From Gammaproteobacteria bacterium (GTDB lineage Bacteria; Pseudomonadota; Gammaproteobacteria; Coxiellales; Coxiellaceae): a DNA stretch of 64,000 nt. The stretch is taken from NCBI GenBank assembly GCA_030425685.1, contig JAUIAD010000014.1, forward strand, positions 1-64,000. The letters run 5' to 3'. Positions 19,622 to 28,355 of the stretch are shown here, piece after piece. Below the pieces are notes generated by a model, which was not told the origin of the DNA, searched no databases, and saw only the letters and a list, made by a program, of their open reading frames with translations. Position 1 is the stretch's first letter, and every line of letters begins with the position of its first letter. The translations under genes and the position numbers were made by a program.

Positions 19622-20137
19622 CTAAAAAAACTGACTAATCCAATCCAAAAACGCCTGCCACCAACCCGGCGCATCACCTTCTTCAGATTCACCACTATCA
19701 TCCGTCGAGCCACTGCAATTGGTCACCAAAGCGGAGTCACAAGCTCCACCGCTGACCGCCCAAGTCATACCACTAGCACTGATCGACGGTGTTAAAATAT
19801 AGGTATCCGAAGCAGCAATGCCATGGCTCGCATTTGGCGTGATAGTAATAACACCATTTTCAACGCTGGTCGATGCGACCTGCCCAGTAGCAACAGTGAT
19901 ATTCGGCGGAATGCCATAACTATTGGCATCGCATGTCGACAAACTGCCAGTGATTTCAAAACAAGCAGCAACGCTATTTTTATAACGATCACCTGTTTGG
20001 ATCACCTCACTATAATGGGATTTTTTGGTGTAACTCATATAGGATGGAATCGCTACTGAGGCAAGTATTGCCACAATGCCAATACTTATTAACAGCTCCA
20101 TCAACGTAAATGCTTGATTTGATTTAAAGCCAAACAT
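19622..20137 (-). CDS. Type IV prepilin (PilA/PilE-like)
   Basis: Residues 1-9 are a short leader (MFGFKSNQA), then FTLMELLISIGIVAILASVA. Glu is at position 5 of the mature protein and the hydrophobic helix is typical of type IV pilins. The residue before cleavage is Ala instead of the usual Gly, which prepilin peptidases can accept. The globular part has four Cys (C58, C68, C143, C151 region), giving possible pilin-type disulfides. The end is unusual: an acidic linker (DDSGESEEGD) and an aromatic tail GWWQAFLDWISQFF. No pilus assembly genes are next to it. It may be the major pilin or a pseudopilin. Confidence 0.85.
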   Translation of the reverse strand: MFGFKSNQAFTLMELLISIGIVAILASVAIPSYMSYTKKSHYSEVIQTGDRYKNSVAACFEITGSLSTCDANSYGIPPNITVATGQVASTSVENGVITITPNASHGIAASDTYILTPSISASGMTWAVSGGACDSALVTNCSGSTDDSGESEEGDAPGWWQAFLDWISQFF

Positions 20138-20168
20138 TTGATTACCAAAAGCTCTATGTCTTATAGGG

Positions 20169-20259
20169 TAAATATAGTACTTTCATATTCCGAGCTTAAA
20201 TCAGTACTTATCAAGAAGCAGTGGTGCACAAAACGTGCGACACTCAGGCAAATAAGGCA
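20169..20259 (+). repeat. 91-base dispersed repeat, copy 1
   Basis: Matches 21898-21988 in direct orientation with roughly a dozen differences. It shares TCAGTACTTATCAAGAAGCAG and GTGCACAAAACGTGCG. The two copies bracket a 1.7-kb segment containing two small genes and other repeats. Confidence 0.7.
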
Positions 20260-20279
20260 CCCTTGCCGCGGGCACCCAT

Positions 20280-20425
20280 GCCGTGCTGTGACTTTTTACT
20301 TTCTCCTTTTACAATAAGGCACTCTTTTCCTGGCCTATTACTTACTGAAGAAAGTAAAAAGTCACAGCACGGCAAAGTAACCACACTTACTGAAGAAAGT
20401 AAAAAGTCACAGCACGGCAAAGTAA
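20280..20425. repeat. Direct and inverted 39-base repeats
   Basis: A 39-base unit (TTACTGAAGAAAGTAAAAAG then TCACAGCACGGCAAAGTAA) is present at 20342-20380 and 20387-20425 with no differences. Part of it recurs inverted at 20280-20303. It can form large hairpins in RNA and has no convincing coding content. Confidence 0.75.
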
Positions 20426-20614
20426 CATCAAGTAACACTCGGCAAAGAAACAGGAAGTAACAAAGTAATCACGGCAAAGTGATCACTCCTCATATGCAAG
20501 TATCGAAATTGTTAAAAACAGTATAAAAAAATCAAACACCGGGGATACAAAAAAATTATATAAGAGTATTAAAATTTTTGATGATGGAAAAAGCTAAGAA
20601 GTAAGCCTACCTAA

Positions 20615-20701
20615 TACGGTACTAGCCTTTCTTGCCATTTTGACAAGAGTTTACAGAATTGAAAGATTCATGCGAACAAGGCAAGAAAGGCTAGCACGGT
20701 A
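20615..20701. repeat. Small element with 22-base inverted ends
   Basis: TACGGTACTAGCCTTTCTTGCC without its first base pairs with the inverse at 20680-20701 (20 of 22 positions). The 87-base element lies just beyond the stop of the secreted 142-aa protein and could be a MITE remnant or a terminator-like hairpin. Confidence 0.5.
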
Positions 20702-20707
20702 TGACAA

Positions 20708-21136
20708 TCAGTAGCAAGAGGCAAGGCTACAGGTTAAGCCAATTAAATTAATGCCCACACCTCTGTTATAAATTTCTTTTTTATTTACAATCTCATTATT
20801 TTTAATCATGGCGCGGCTAACCTTTACCTTTGCGTGACTCTTCTCTTGTGATGCCATAATGCCATGTTGTCCAGAATACAAAACCCACTCATTTGGTTGA
20901 AAATTATATTTAACGACAAGCACATGAGTATTTACACCCGCCTTATTTTTAGGAATATCTGCTCTAATTGGATAGCAATAATGATAGCTAGGATTTTCCT
21001 TGAAGAATTGTTGACAAGTAGGCACATTGGCAGGCGACTTAATTAAAAGACTATTGCTTCCAAAAGCTGTACCACTTGCTGCAATAATTAACCCTAGTAG
21101 TAAAATTTTTTTGGAAGAGAGCATTAATGTTTTCAT
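20708..21136 (-). CDS. Small secreted protein of unknown function (142 aa)
   Basis: The start at 21136 is chosen because GAGG lies 7 bases upstream and MKTLMLSSKKILLLGLIIAA gives a normal signal peptide, cut near SGTAFG. An in-frame ATG at 21166 would place extra polar residues before it. The mature part has four or five Cys (CQQF, YHYCYP, LTCSLASCY) suggesting disulfides in the periplasm or outside. No family recognised. It sits inside the repeat-rich 20-22 kb segment. Confidence 0.7.
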   Translation of the reverse strand: MKTLMLSSKKILLLGLIIAASGTAFGSNSLLIKSPANVPTCQQFFKENPSYHYCYPIRADIPKNKAGVNTHVLVVKYNFQPNEWVLYSGQHGIMASQEKSHAKVKVSRAMIKNNEIVNKKEIYNRGVGINLIGLTCSLASCY

Positions 21137-21350
21137 GAAATTACCTCGCTGTTTGTTTGTATTCAATAATAAAGGCTAGTCAATATTAGCATCGCCCCCA
21201 AGGGGTGGCAATTTGTTGCACCTATATCTGTTTGCTTTTTGTATTACAAAGTACTCCTATTGAATTTCAAATGAATTTAATTCTCTAAATTAAGCGAGCA
21301 TTGCTGCGCGGCAAAGACGCTGCGTAATAATCGGGTAGGTTTGGAGTTGT

Positions 21351-21426
21351 GCCGTCAATGCGAGCTAGTCTCGCATAGGAGAAATATAACTAGGAAGGAG
21401 GTTTACACTGAAAGTGCGAAACTCCT
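21351..21426 (-). mobile_element. Partial copy of the MITE-like element
   Basis: 76 bases, inverse orientation, 73 identical to 12808-12883. It includes one terminal repeat (AAGTGCGAAACTCCT at 21412-21426) but not the second half of the full element. The rest of the 21167-21603 gap shows no gene. Confidence 0.65.
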
Positions 21427-21603
21427 GTAATACTGCAAAAGCAGTTGATTGATTATAGCCCTGTTGTACAGGCATATAGAAAATTGACTCAGAATTTACA
21501 AAGCCGATAAAACTGTTGCCTTCTTTAAGGATATAGTATGATTTAAATGGCTATAGTTCATGAAGTTTTATCCTGCTATCTTATTGAAAAATAACCAATT
21601 AAC

Positions 21604-21900
21604 ATGCGCCACAAGCCGAGTTTTTACAAAACCGTCGAAGGTGCCATGAGAAATTTTACTAAAATATTCATGTGTATAGTCAATGTAATTTTTTTATGTA
21701 CAATACTTGCGTGGCCTGTGGCGTTATATTTAAGCTTTTTTCTGTTTGATGCGCCTGGATCGAAGAATAATCTTCTTCTTGCTTGTTTAGCTTGCGCAAT
21801 GGTGACTTATCCCGCACCCATCCTAGCAGCAAATATTTTATTCTTTCCGAAAGTTAAAACATCAACCAAAAAGCAACAGATTGGAGGTACTACCGGATAA
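21604..21900 (+). CDS. Small two-helix membrane protein (98 aa)
   Basis: Two hydrophobic segments: FTKIFMCIVNVIFLCTILAW plus following residues (about 18-48) and LLLACLACAMVTYPAPILAA (about 57-78), with a basic C-terminus. A second ATG (residue 15, MRNFTK) is equally plausible. No family recognised. Its stop overlaps the edge of the second 91-base repeat. Confidence 0.5.
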   Translation: MRHKPSFYKTVEGAMRNFTKIFMCIVNVIFLCTILAWPVALYLSFFLFDAPGSKNNLLLACLACAMVTYPAPILAANILFFPKVKTSTKKQQIGGTTG

Positions 21901-21988
21901 ATATAACACTTCCATATCCCGAGCCTAGATCAGTACTTATCAAGAAGCAGTAGTGCACAAAACGTGCGGCACGCAGGCAAATAAGCAA
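21898..21988 (+). repeat. 91-base dispersed repeat, copy 2
   Basis: Direct repeat of 20169-20259; see that entry. It begins at the stop codon of the 98-aa gene. Confidence 0.7.
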
Positions 21989-22055
21989 ATAGTATTCCTG
22001 CAGATGTTATTGTAAAATATAAAAAAGGATAGATCTCAGCAAAAAGGAGTGATTA

Positions 22056-22331
22056 ATGACATTTTGCCGACGAACCTCTCTAGCGCGCGTTCGTACAGAA
22101 TTAGCCAATCAACGCACCTTTCTCTCTTTTACGCGTACAGGCTTTGCTGCCATCATGGGCGGGCTGGTGATGATCCATTATTTCCGTGACTTTCATGAGT
22201 TGTATATGTACTTGGGTTTTATTTTCTTAGCCGCGGGTATTATCATTCTCATTATTGGTATCAAAAGTACATTTTATAAAGCGCATGAAATTCACGAATT
22301 AGAAAATAGAGAAGATCAGAAAATGGAGTAG
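22056..22331 (+). CDS. DUF202-family inner-membrane protein
   Basis: A 91-aa protein with the DUF202 (YidH-like) signature LARVRTELANQRTFLSFTRT near the start, followed by two membrane helices (GFAAIMGGLVMIHYF and LGFIFLAAGIIILIIGI). Family length is usual. Strong ribosome site AAAGGAG 8 bases before the ATG. Function in the family is unknown. Confidence 0.85.
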   Translation: MTFCRRTSLARVRTELANQRTFLSFTRTGFAAIMGGLVMIHYFRDFHELYMYLGFIFLAAGIIILIIGIKSTFYKAHEIHELENREDQKME

Positions 22332-22449
22332 CGTGAAAAGAAAACGTGTCGCTACCTTCGCATCACCACAGCAGACGCCTACTCAAAACAGATTTTTAAA
22401 CCCCCCTCACCCCAGCCAAAGCTGGGATCTTTACTGCACAGAACTGCTT

Positions 22450-25368
22450 TTAGCTTCCAGCTTCCAGCGCACCACGTATTTGTAACCAAGTATTATAGAG
22501 ACCTTCAGGCCCAGCATTTTGCGCAAATAGATTAGCCGCACTCCATTCTTGCTGAACAGTAGGCGCATCTTCTGACAAGTTATTAAGGGCAACATCTTTA
22601 AAAAGAGCCCAGTTTAGCGCTTGTAATGCCATAATAGCCTCACCAGCAGGTGTCACAGGTTCAACCGGCGGTAACAAAGCAGCAGCATGCATAAGGATAC
22701 AAGCCTCAGCTAACTTCACATCATCACTATCTTTTGCCGCAACATGCATACCATGTTTTCTCACTGCCTTTTCAGCCTTCCATGACTGATATGAATCATA
22801 AGCTAATAAACCCATTCCCATGACCAAAGCAACACCCACAAGACACCAACCGACTACTGGAATCGCCAGCCCCATTGTGCCACCGACAATCATACTGGCC
22901 GCTAATGCATTACCAGCTACAGCACTTTCAATAGCAACACTTAATGTAAATAAGCTTGAACCTAAGCCCCAAATTGAAGAGAACAATCCACAACCTGAGC
23001 GTCCATAAGATGTTTGAAAAGTGCTTATTGATGTTGAAGCTTTAGGGTTGTAAAAGTGGTCTGGTGTAGCATCCTTAGCTTTAACAACGACCGCTGGCGC
23101 CTTAGTAGCTCCTGACGTTAATGTAGCTTGATCTAAGCGCGCAATACCCTCGCCGCTCACTCTCATCTTAATATTATCAAGCGCTTTAAAACGTTTTTGA
23201 ATCTCCAGCTCACCCGTGCGGATATCCACCATTCTTTGCGAATCCTGCACAACATTAATCACGGAATTTACTGTTCCTACACCAATACTCGCAAGACCTA
23301 GTGCAGTAGACACTTGAGAACTGGCATTCGCTAAATTGGCTGCTACACCGGCAGAGGCTTGATAAGCATTCCCTGTGCCCTTCCAAATATCCAATACTTT
23401 ATCTTGCACGCTTTTTTGGCGCCATTCATCCATCGCATCGTCATTATGAATCAAGCGACCAATTTGCGCGAGCGAGCCAATGACTTGCGTTTGCGTGGCC
23501 CAGCTTGAGCAGGTTAAAAAGCCACTTGGGCTGGTTGAGGCATAATGTTCGACTTCCTTGCCGCCATCTTTAAAACCTACTCTCGAGCGCTCAAGAGCAC
23601 CTTCTCCGCCCCATAACACGCTAATGTAATTAAAAGTGGAACCACCACCCCAGCTACCCATTGGACTCCAAGCTAAACCCAGTGCAGCATCAACATTGGA
23701 AACAACATCCATCGTCCCCATGGCGCCACTGGCACCTGGCGTCGATTGAGCTTTACCTGTTTGATAGAATCCTTTAGGTGCAATAGGAGAAAGGACTAAG
23801 TCAGTCACGATCTTCTGGATGCTGCCATCAATAGCTTTTCGAAATTGCGTGTAATTATCTTTTAGAAATTCCTTACCAGGATCTTTTGCAAAAAGCACCG
23901 ATAGTCGTCTTGCATGTGCAAGGACACAAATTCGATTGAAGTCTTTTTGCGGCAAGCCAAATTGTGTTAACCATCCATTTAAGCGCTGTCCAAAGGAGCC
24001 ATCCATGGCTAAGTTTGCTGCATGTTCTGCTAAAATAGCAGCATACTCTTTGGTCTCTATCGAGGCCAAAATACTGGGTAGTACTTGATTTACTAAAACA
24101 TAATCACGCAAGCGAAAAAGTTCTTCACGACGTGTCCTGATATCAGCACGCATCCAAGTGCCTGGTCTTGCTTTTAAACGAGGACCTTGGCTTTCAACTG
24201 GTAAATGCACTGTCATTATGCAACCTACTGCTATATAGTCCCATATTGCGCCAATAAGAAATAATAATTGCTGCTTATTTTTTCTTGCAATTGGGCACCA
24301 TCGTTGTTCGTCTTGACTATCTTGAGACTGTGGCTGATCGATACAAAAATATTTAAGCGCACTTTCTGCATGCTTTATCCCCTCATCAGTAGGAACAGTA
24401 GATCCCTCTTTTTGTGTATTTAAGCTAAGAAATCTTAAATTCCATACTGCATTGGCATCAACCTTAGCCCCACTTGCTAATTGCGCACCTGGACCAATAA
24501 AAAATACATTCAATATATGTTTACAAATCTCCAAAGCTGTAAGCGCTAAAGTAGCGTTATATTTATTGAAAATTTCCTTTAAGTTCGAAAGTGCTCTGTC
24601 AGAAAATGGTGTACTATTCTCAGCGGCAGGCGCAAGGGTATTTGATTCACCCTTAATAACTGGTATAAGACACTGGCAAACCTTAACTTCATTTTTATTA
24701 TGAGGACAGGCTAATAGACGTCTCGATCCTGAGAGACTAGCAACACTAACCTCTGTTTTACGGCCTTTGAAGGCATCATAAACTATGGCTTTAGTCTCTA
24801 AATCACGATAAGACTGTTCTTCCTCGGATATACACTGATGACCAGGACCCTTATCATTTTTACAGTAAGAACAACGATTCGCACTATGATTTCGTATAGC
24901 TTGTTCAGTAGCTCGCTCCTCTGCCCGCTCCTTTTGCATTGCTTTCATTCTTCGCTCATCTTGCCCTCTCTTTTGTTGGATCGCTGACCATTCACTTTGA
25001 CGCTCTCTTTGTTGATAGCCCGATTGACCACTTGCGGTATTTTCACATCGAGGACAGGTACTGCCACCATCAAATAAACGACTTGGGCCGACCTGCTTGC
25101 AGATAATACATTCTTTTTCGCCTGGTGGTAGTGCTTTCTTTGAAGCCGTGGGCAAAGGCGAAGCTGGTTTAGGCTTATAAGTTGAAGCGAAAGACTGATG
25201 ACTGGTAGTAGCAGACTTCGCAGGTGCCTTACGTACTTTCATCCACTCTGCTTTTTCCTTCATTGCTTGCTGACCATAGGCACTGGAACCCCAATGACAC
25301 GATGGGCAATACCCTGCTGTAAAAAGACGATCAGGACCAGAGTATTTACATTTAACGCATGCTTTCAT
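22450..25368 (-). CDS. Zinc-ribbon/hydrophobic-hairpin giant protein (972 aa)
   Basis: Not a named family. The N-terminal 235 residues carry several Cys pairs that look like zinc knuckles: C4-C7/C21-C24, C87-C90/C105-C108, C166-C169/C179, and C221/C231-C233. A charged, helical segment (about 115-165) separates them. The middle is helical with a Gly-rich block (SPMGSWGGGSTFNYISVLWGG). A long hydrophobic segment at about 815-858 (MIVGGTMGLAIPVVGWCLVGVALV...) resembles a membrane hairpin. The last 115 residues contain ALQALNWALFKD and NAGPEGLYNTW. The gene at 33184 is a full-length paralogue with the same order. Ribosome site GAGGGTG upstream of ATG. A conserved palindrome lies 135-152 bases upstream. 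Effector or toxin role is inferred from context. Confidence 0.75.
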   Translation of the reverse strand: MKACVKCKYSGPDRLFTAGYCPSCHWGSSAYGQQAMKEKAEWMKVRKAPAKSATTSHQSFASTYKPKPASPLPTASKKALPPGEKECIICKQVGPSRLFDGGSTCPRCENTASGQSGYQQRERQSEWSAIQQKRGQDERRMKAMQKERAEERATEQAIRNHSANRCSYCKNDKGPGHQCISEEEQSYRDLETKAIVYDAFKGRKTEVSVASLSGSRRLLACPHNKNEVKVCQCLIPVIKGESNTLAPAAENSTPFSDRALSNLKEIFNKYNATLALTALEICKHILNVFFIGPGAQLASGAKVDANAVWNLRFLSLNTQKEGSTVPTDEGIKHAESALKYFCIDQPQSQDSQDEQRWCPIARKNKQQLLFLIGAIWDYIAVGCIMTVHLPVESQGPRLKARPGTWMRADIRTRREELFRLRDYVLVNQVLPSILASIETKEYAAILAEHAANLAMDGSFGQRLNGWLTQFGLPQKDFNRICVLAHARRLSVLFAKDPGKEFLKDNYTQFRKAIDGSIQKIVTDLVLSPIAPKGFYQTGKAQSTPGASGAMGTMDVVSNVDAALGLAWSPMGSWGGGSTFNYISVLWGGEGALERSRVGFKDGGKEVEHYASTSPSGFLTCSSWATQTQVIGSLAQIGRLIHNDDAMDEWRQKSVQDKVLDIWKGTGNAYQASAGVAANLANASSQVSTALGLASIGVGTVNSVINVVQDSQRMVDIRTGELEIQKRFKALDNIKMRVSGEGIARLDQATLTSGATKAPAVVVKAKDATPDHFYNPKASTSISTFQTSYGRSGCGLFSSIWGLGSSLFTLSVAIESAVAGNALAASMIVGGTMGLAIPVVGWCLVGVALVMGMGLLAYDSYQSWKAEKAVRKHGMHVAAKDSDDVKLAEACILMHAAALLPPVEPVTPAGEAIMALQALNWALFKDVALNNLSEDAPTVQQEWSAANLFAQNAGPEGLYNTWLQIRGALEAGS

Positions 25369-25502
25369 TTTTTCACCCTCACACTTGAACTACACCATTT
25401 CGAATACACAGTTATAGTACCGTTTGATGCGGTTAAGAAGAAGGAAACACTAGTTTCACTGAAACAGGATAGGGATTAATATTTTTAATATCAGCTAGTT
25501 AA

Positions 25503-25520
25503 ATATTTCATATGAAATAT
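25503..25520 (-). promoter_or_regulatory. Palindromic site ATATTTCATATGAAATAT
   Basis: Perfect 18-base palindrome, preceded by TCAGCTAGTTAA. A closely related longer palindrome with the same flank (TCAGCAGGTTAT) lies at 52654-52683 upstream of the calpain-like gene, at a similar distance from its start. Candidate operator shared by the two genes. Nothing else was recognised in the 25369-25964 gap. Confidence 0.5.
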
Positions 25521-25964
25521 AAGCAAAAGCCAAATGACTTAATACAAAGTACTGATTAGAGGAATTATTATTAAACGCTTGTTTGAAGGATTTAGATACG
25601 GGAGGGACTTTGCACCTAGCGCATTGCCCCCACCTTTAGCGTTTGATGACATACTTACATTGTCACACAGCAACAAGCCTGATCTTGCCCCAAGAGTGGC
25701 GTATTTACATCACTGCCGAAGAGAAGGGTTAAGGAAATATTAAATCGCTCATAACTCAATGTAAAAACGCGACGCAAGCCTAATGGCAGTCAAAATTTTT
25801 TATTTCACACATAAATTATAACTTACTGTTTACTATAAAATTTACCCCTGTTTTTTTTCAAAGACATAATAGTCGCATAGCCCTTTTAGAGCGATATTTG
25901 TATACTAGGTTATCGGTAGCTGAGGGGCTGACAAAACTGATAACTAAATATCAAGAGGTATATT

Positions 25965-27881
25965 ATGCGCCCGCTATCCACTGCCGAAGACAAACTGCAA
26001 CAAGCAAAAGTTCAGCAATTAGATTACTGCGTTGCTGCCTATCAACTCTATCATCAGTCAACTATTTTAAAAATAGATACTTGGAATGAAACCTTGGTGC
26101 ATGATAGCCAGAATTACCGTAATGAGGTACTGGAAGCCATTCGCACTGGTATATCACACGGCGAACACCACGCCGCTATTGCCAAGTATTATCCACAAGG
26201 AAGGTTTAGCCATTTAGAACCGATCGCGCAAGACTACAAGCTGATAAATCCTCAGGAAGATGTTGCGATTTTTGATGGCGAGAAATATATTCATTTAAAA
26301 AAACAACCATGGGCTGATAATCTCGGTGAGTTTAGTATTTGCAAACCTCGCACGGCTTGCTCATTTCGCAATATTGCCACTGTCACAGCAAATTGTGAAT
26401 TTATCCATACAAGGAACAATTTAGGTGGAAATAACGAACTCTACTGTTTTGAAGGCGTGACGGGACAACAAGGGCCCGAGAAGGAAGGTCTTAGCAGCGT
26501 GATGGGCTTTATACACTGGGATAAAACAAAAGGCAGCGTCAATATTGTTTTTCGTGGTTCTCGTGGTGGTGATCCAACACGAAATTTCAAAGATGGTTTA
26601 CTATCATCAGAAGGCAATGCCGATTGGGTGACAGATATGATGTTTACCGAGGCGTTGGAAGACGCTACCATTTCGAAAAAAGGAAAACTCTGTTCGGGTT
26701 TTGCTAGCACAGTCACTTCTTGCCTACCGGCGATCACCACCATTCTGATGCAAATTTATGATAAATGCACGTTAGGACCTACAGCAATAAAAGAAGTTAC
26801 TGTTACTGGACATAGCTTAGGCGGGGCATTAGCAACGTTGATGGGATCTTCGCTGTTATATGGTAATTATATTAATATGCTGGTCGATTATTTCCACAGT
26901 CAAGCAGCCGACAATATAAAACGTGCCAGCTTTATAGCTGCATTGCGTAACCCCATTATTTACACCTATGCGTCACCGCACGTTGGCAACAAAACCTTTG
27001 TTAGTCAGTTTGACAATTACAAACATTTTCATCGTATTTTAATTTTATCGGATCCAGTCACTATCGGCGGCAGAATACTATCGCGAAATTTTGCGCGTCA
27101 TCCAGCACACCGCTCTCCTGTTGGTCATCCATCCTGGTATGATATTGATTCTGATATGCATGAACCTAATGAAATTCGCCATGGTTTAACCACACGCACG
27201 TCACCTTTTTGGGAGGCGTACGGGAATTTTAAAGACATCGTAACAAGAAAACGCAATGTTATCCCGCTATGGCGCGATAGCTTTAAGTGGGATCACTTTC
27301 ATGCTATCAGCACGATGTTGGTTGACACCTATCTTAGAAACCATCATGGTGCTAAACGGCGTTTTTTACCTTTTACTAAAGGAGTTGGTGATGTGCTTAA
27401 CGATTATAGCAATGCCTACTATCGATTGAATTTTGATGATGATTTTCTAGAGATTAAAGATGTTATACCAAAATTTTCTGAAGATAGAGGCATCGTCATT
27501 GTGGCCTATATAAAGAGATTTCTCGATTATTTAAATAGCCATATTGATTTTGATTGGCGTAGTGGCAAGATTAATTTTTCTGCCGCTGTTAATCTTGATC
27601 TAACACTGCAGTGCAAGTTTTTTATAAAAAACTTACGTTATTTCGCCAAACAATATGGCAATGCTGCTACTGTGGTAAAATATATTAATTACCATATGAC
27701 CGTATTAACGTTCTTATTCGATGCCGATAGTAATACCTATGAAAGCTACGCCATTCTTAAAAATACATTTAAAAATGATAGACTAGCACCTCAAGCAGTC
27801 GATGGTACAGATTGGGCTGGCGCTATCAATCAAGTAGGGGCAATACAAGCAGTGCGCGCGATAGGTATGACCGGCGCATAA
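25965..27881 (+). CDS. Class 3 (eukaryotic-type) lipase domain protein, 638 aa
   Basis: Residues 175-375 match lipase class 3. A strand SVNIVFRGSR is followed by the nucleophile elbow VTVTGHSLGGALATL (S284), then YTYASPHVGNKTFVSQF and RILILSDPVT with the likely acid (D363). The His is probably in WDHFHAI (residues 442-448). The family hydrolyses acylglycerols or phospholipids. The N-terminal 170 and C-terminal 190 residues have no recognisable domain; there is no signal peptide. AGAGG lies upstream of the ATG. Because it is much longer than usual bacterial lipases and lacks a Sec signal, an exported effector acting on host membranes is plausible. Confidence 0.85.
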   Translation: MRPLSTAEDKLQQAKVQQLDYCVAAYQLYHQSTILKIDTWNETLVHDSQNYRNEVLEAIRTGISHGEHHAAIAKYYPQGRFSHLEPIAQDYKLINPQEDVAIFDGEKYIHLKKQPWADNLGEFSICKPRTACSFRNIATVTANCEFIHTRNNLGGNNELYCFEGVTGQQGPEKEGLSSVMGFIHWDKTKGSVNIVFRGSRGGDPTRNFKDGLLSSEGNADWVTDMMFTEALEDATISKKGKLCSGFASTVTSCLPAITTILMQIYDKCTLGPTAIKEVTVTGHSLGGALATLMGSSLLYGNYINMLVDYFHSQAADNIKRASFIAALRNPIIYTYASPHVGNKTFVSQFDNYKHFHRILILSDPVTIGGRILSRNFARHPAHRSPVGHPSWYDIDSDMHEPNEIRHGLTTRTSPFWEAYGNFKDIVTRKRNVIPLWRDSFKWDHFHAISTMLVDTYLRNHHGAKRRFLPFTKGVGDVLNDYSNAYYRLNFDDDFLEIKDVIPKFSEDRGIVIVAYIKRFLDYLNSHIDFDWRSGKINFSAAVNLDLTLQCKFFIKNLRYFAKQYGNAATVVKYINYHMTVLTFLFDADSNTYESYAILKNTFKNDRLAPQAVDGTDWAGAINQVGAIQAVRAIGMTGA

Positions 27882-28355
27882 TAAAAAGAATCTGGCCTGG
27901 GGAATATAGCTTATTAGTCAGGTCAGAATTCAAAAGTGTCATTTACCCAACTCATGTCGGGCGGTGCCATTTCCTGCTGCAGCTGCAAAAATACCAACTG
28001 GCACTGTAGGAGCGGCGACTGCTGCTACAAAGCTGGTGGTACTAACTGTCATAGCGGAGACAGTAACCAAAAAAGGGAGATGGGCCTTGCTCACCGTAAG
28101 TTGGACCAGTTTTTTGTTATCTAATATTTAAGCACAACCATGCAAGGTTGTTTTTATCGCCTATTATTTAGAAAAGTAATTCGTAAGTTTTATTTATTCT
28201 TAAATGTCAGCAAGTTACCTGGTTGCGAATCAAGGGGAAGACACTGAAATCATGCCGAAGTCCTAATGTAGCCCTGCTATCTGAAATAGCATATGCAACC
28301 TGGGTTTTTAATTAGGATTTTAGAATGGCTACAAAGGCGACGACCGGTGATGGTT
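27882..28355. other. Intergenic region with possible small hydrophobic ORF
   Basis: A frame from GTG 27964 to TAA 28129-28131 (55 codons) reads Ala-rich and hydrophobic (VPFPAAAAKIPTG, then TKLVVLTVIAETVTKKGRW). It lacks a ribosome site, so it may be a remnant. From 28305 on lies a repeat shared with 36764-36812. Confidence 0.3.
28305..28352 (+). repeat. 48-base dispersed repeat, copy 1
   Basis: Similar to 36764-36812 (core GGCTACAAAGGCGACGACCGG against GGCTACAAAGGCGACGGCCGG, preceded by TTAGGATTT). Both copies lie downstream of plus-strand effector-like genes. A weaker look-alike (GGCAACGAAGGCGAGACC) is near 29457. Confidence 0.5.

Noticed and set aside
28200-28350. Structured RNA or riboswitch
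   Set aside because: Several short hairpins can be drawn (for example GCTATCTGAAATAGC) but no known riboswitch core is recognisable, and no plus-strand gene follows within the expected distance.
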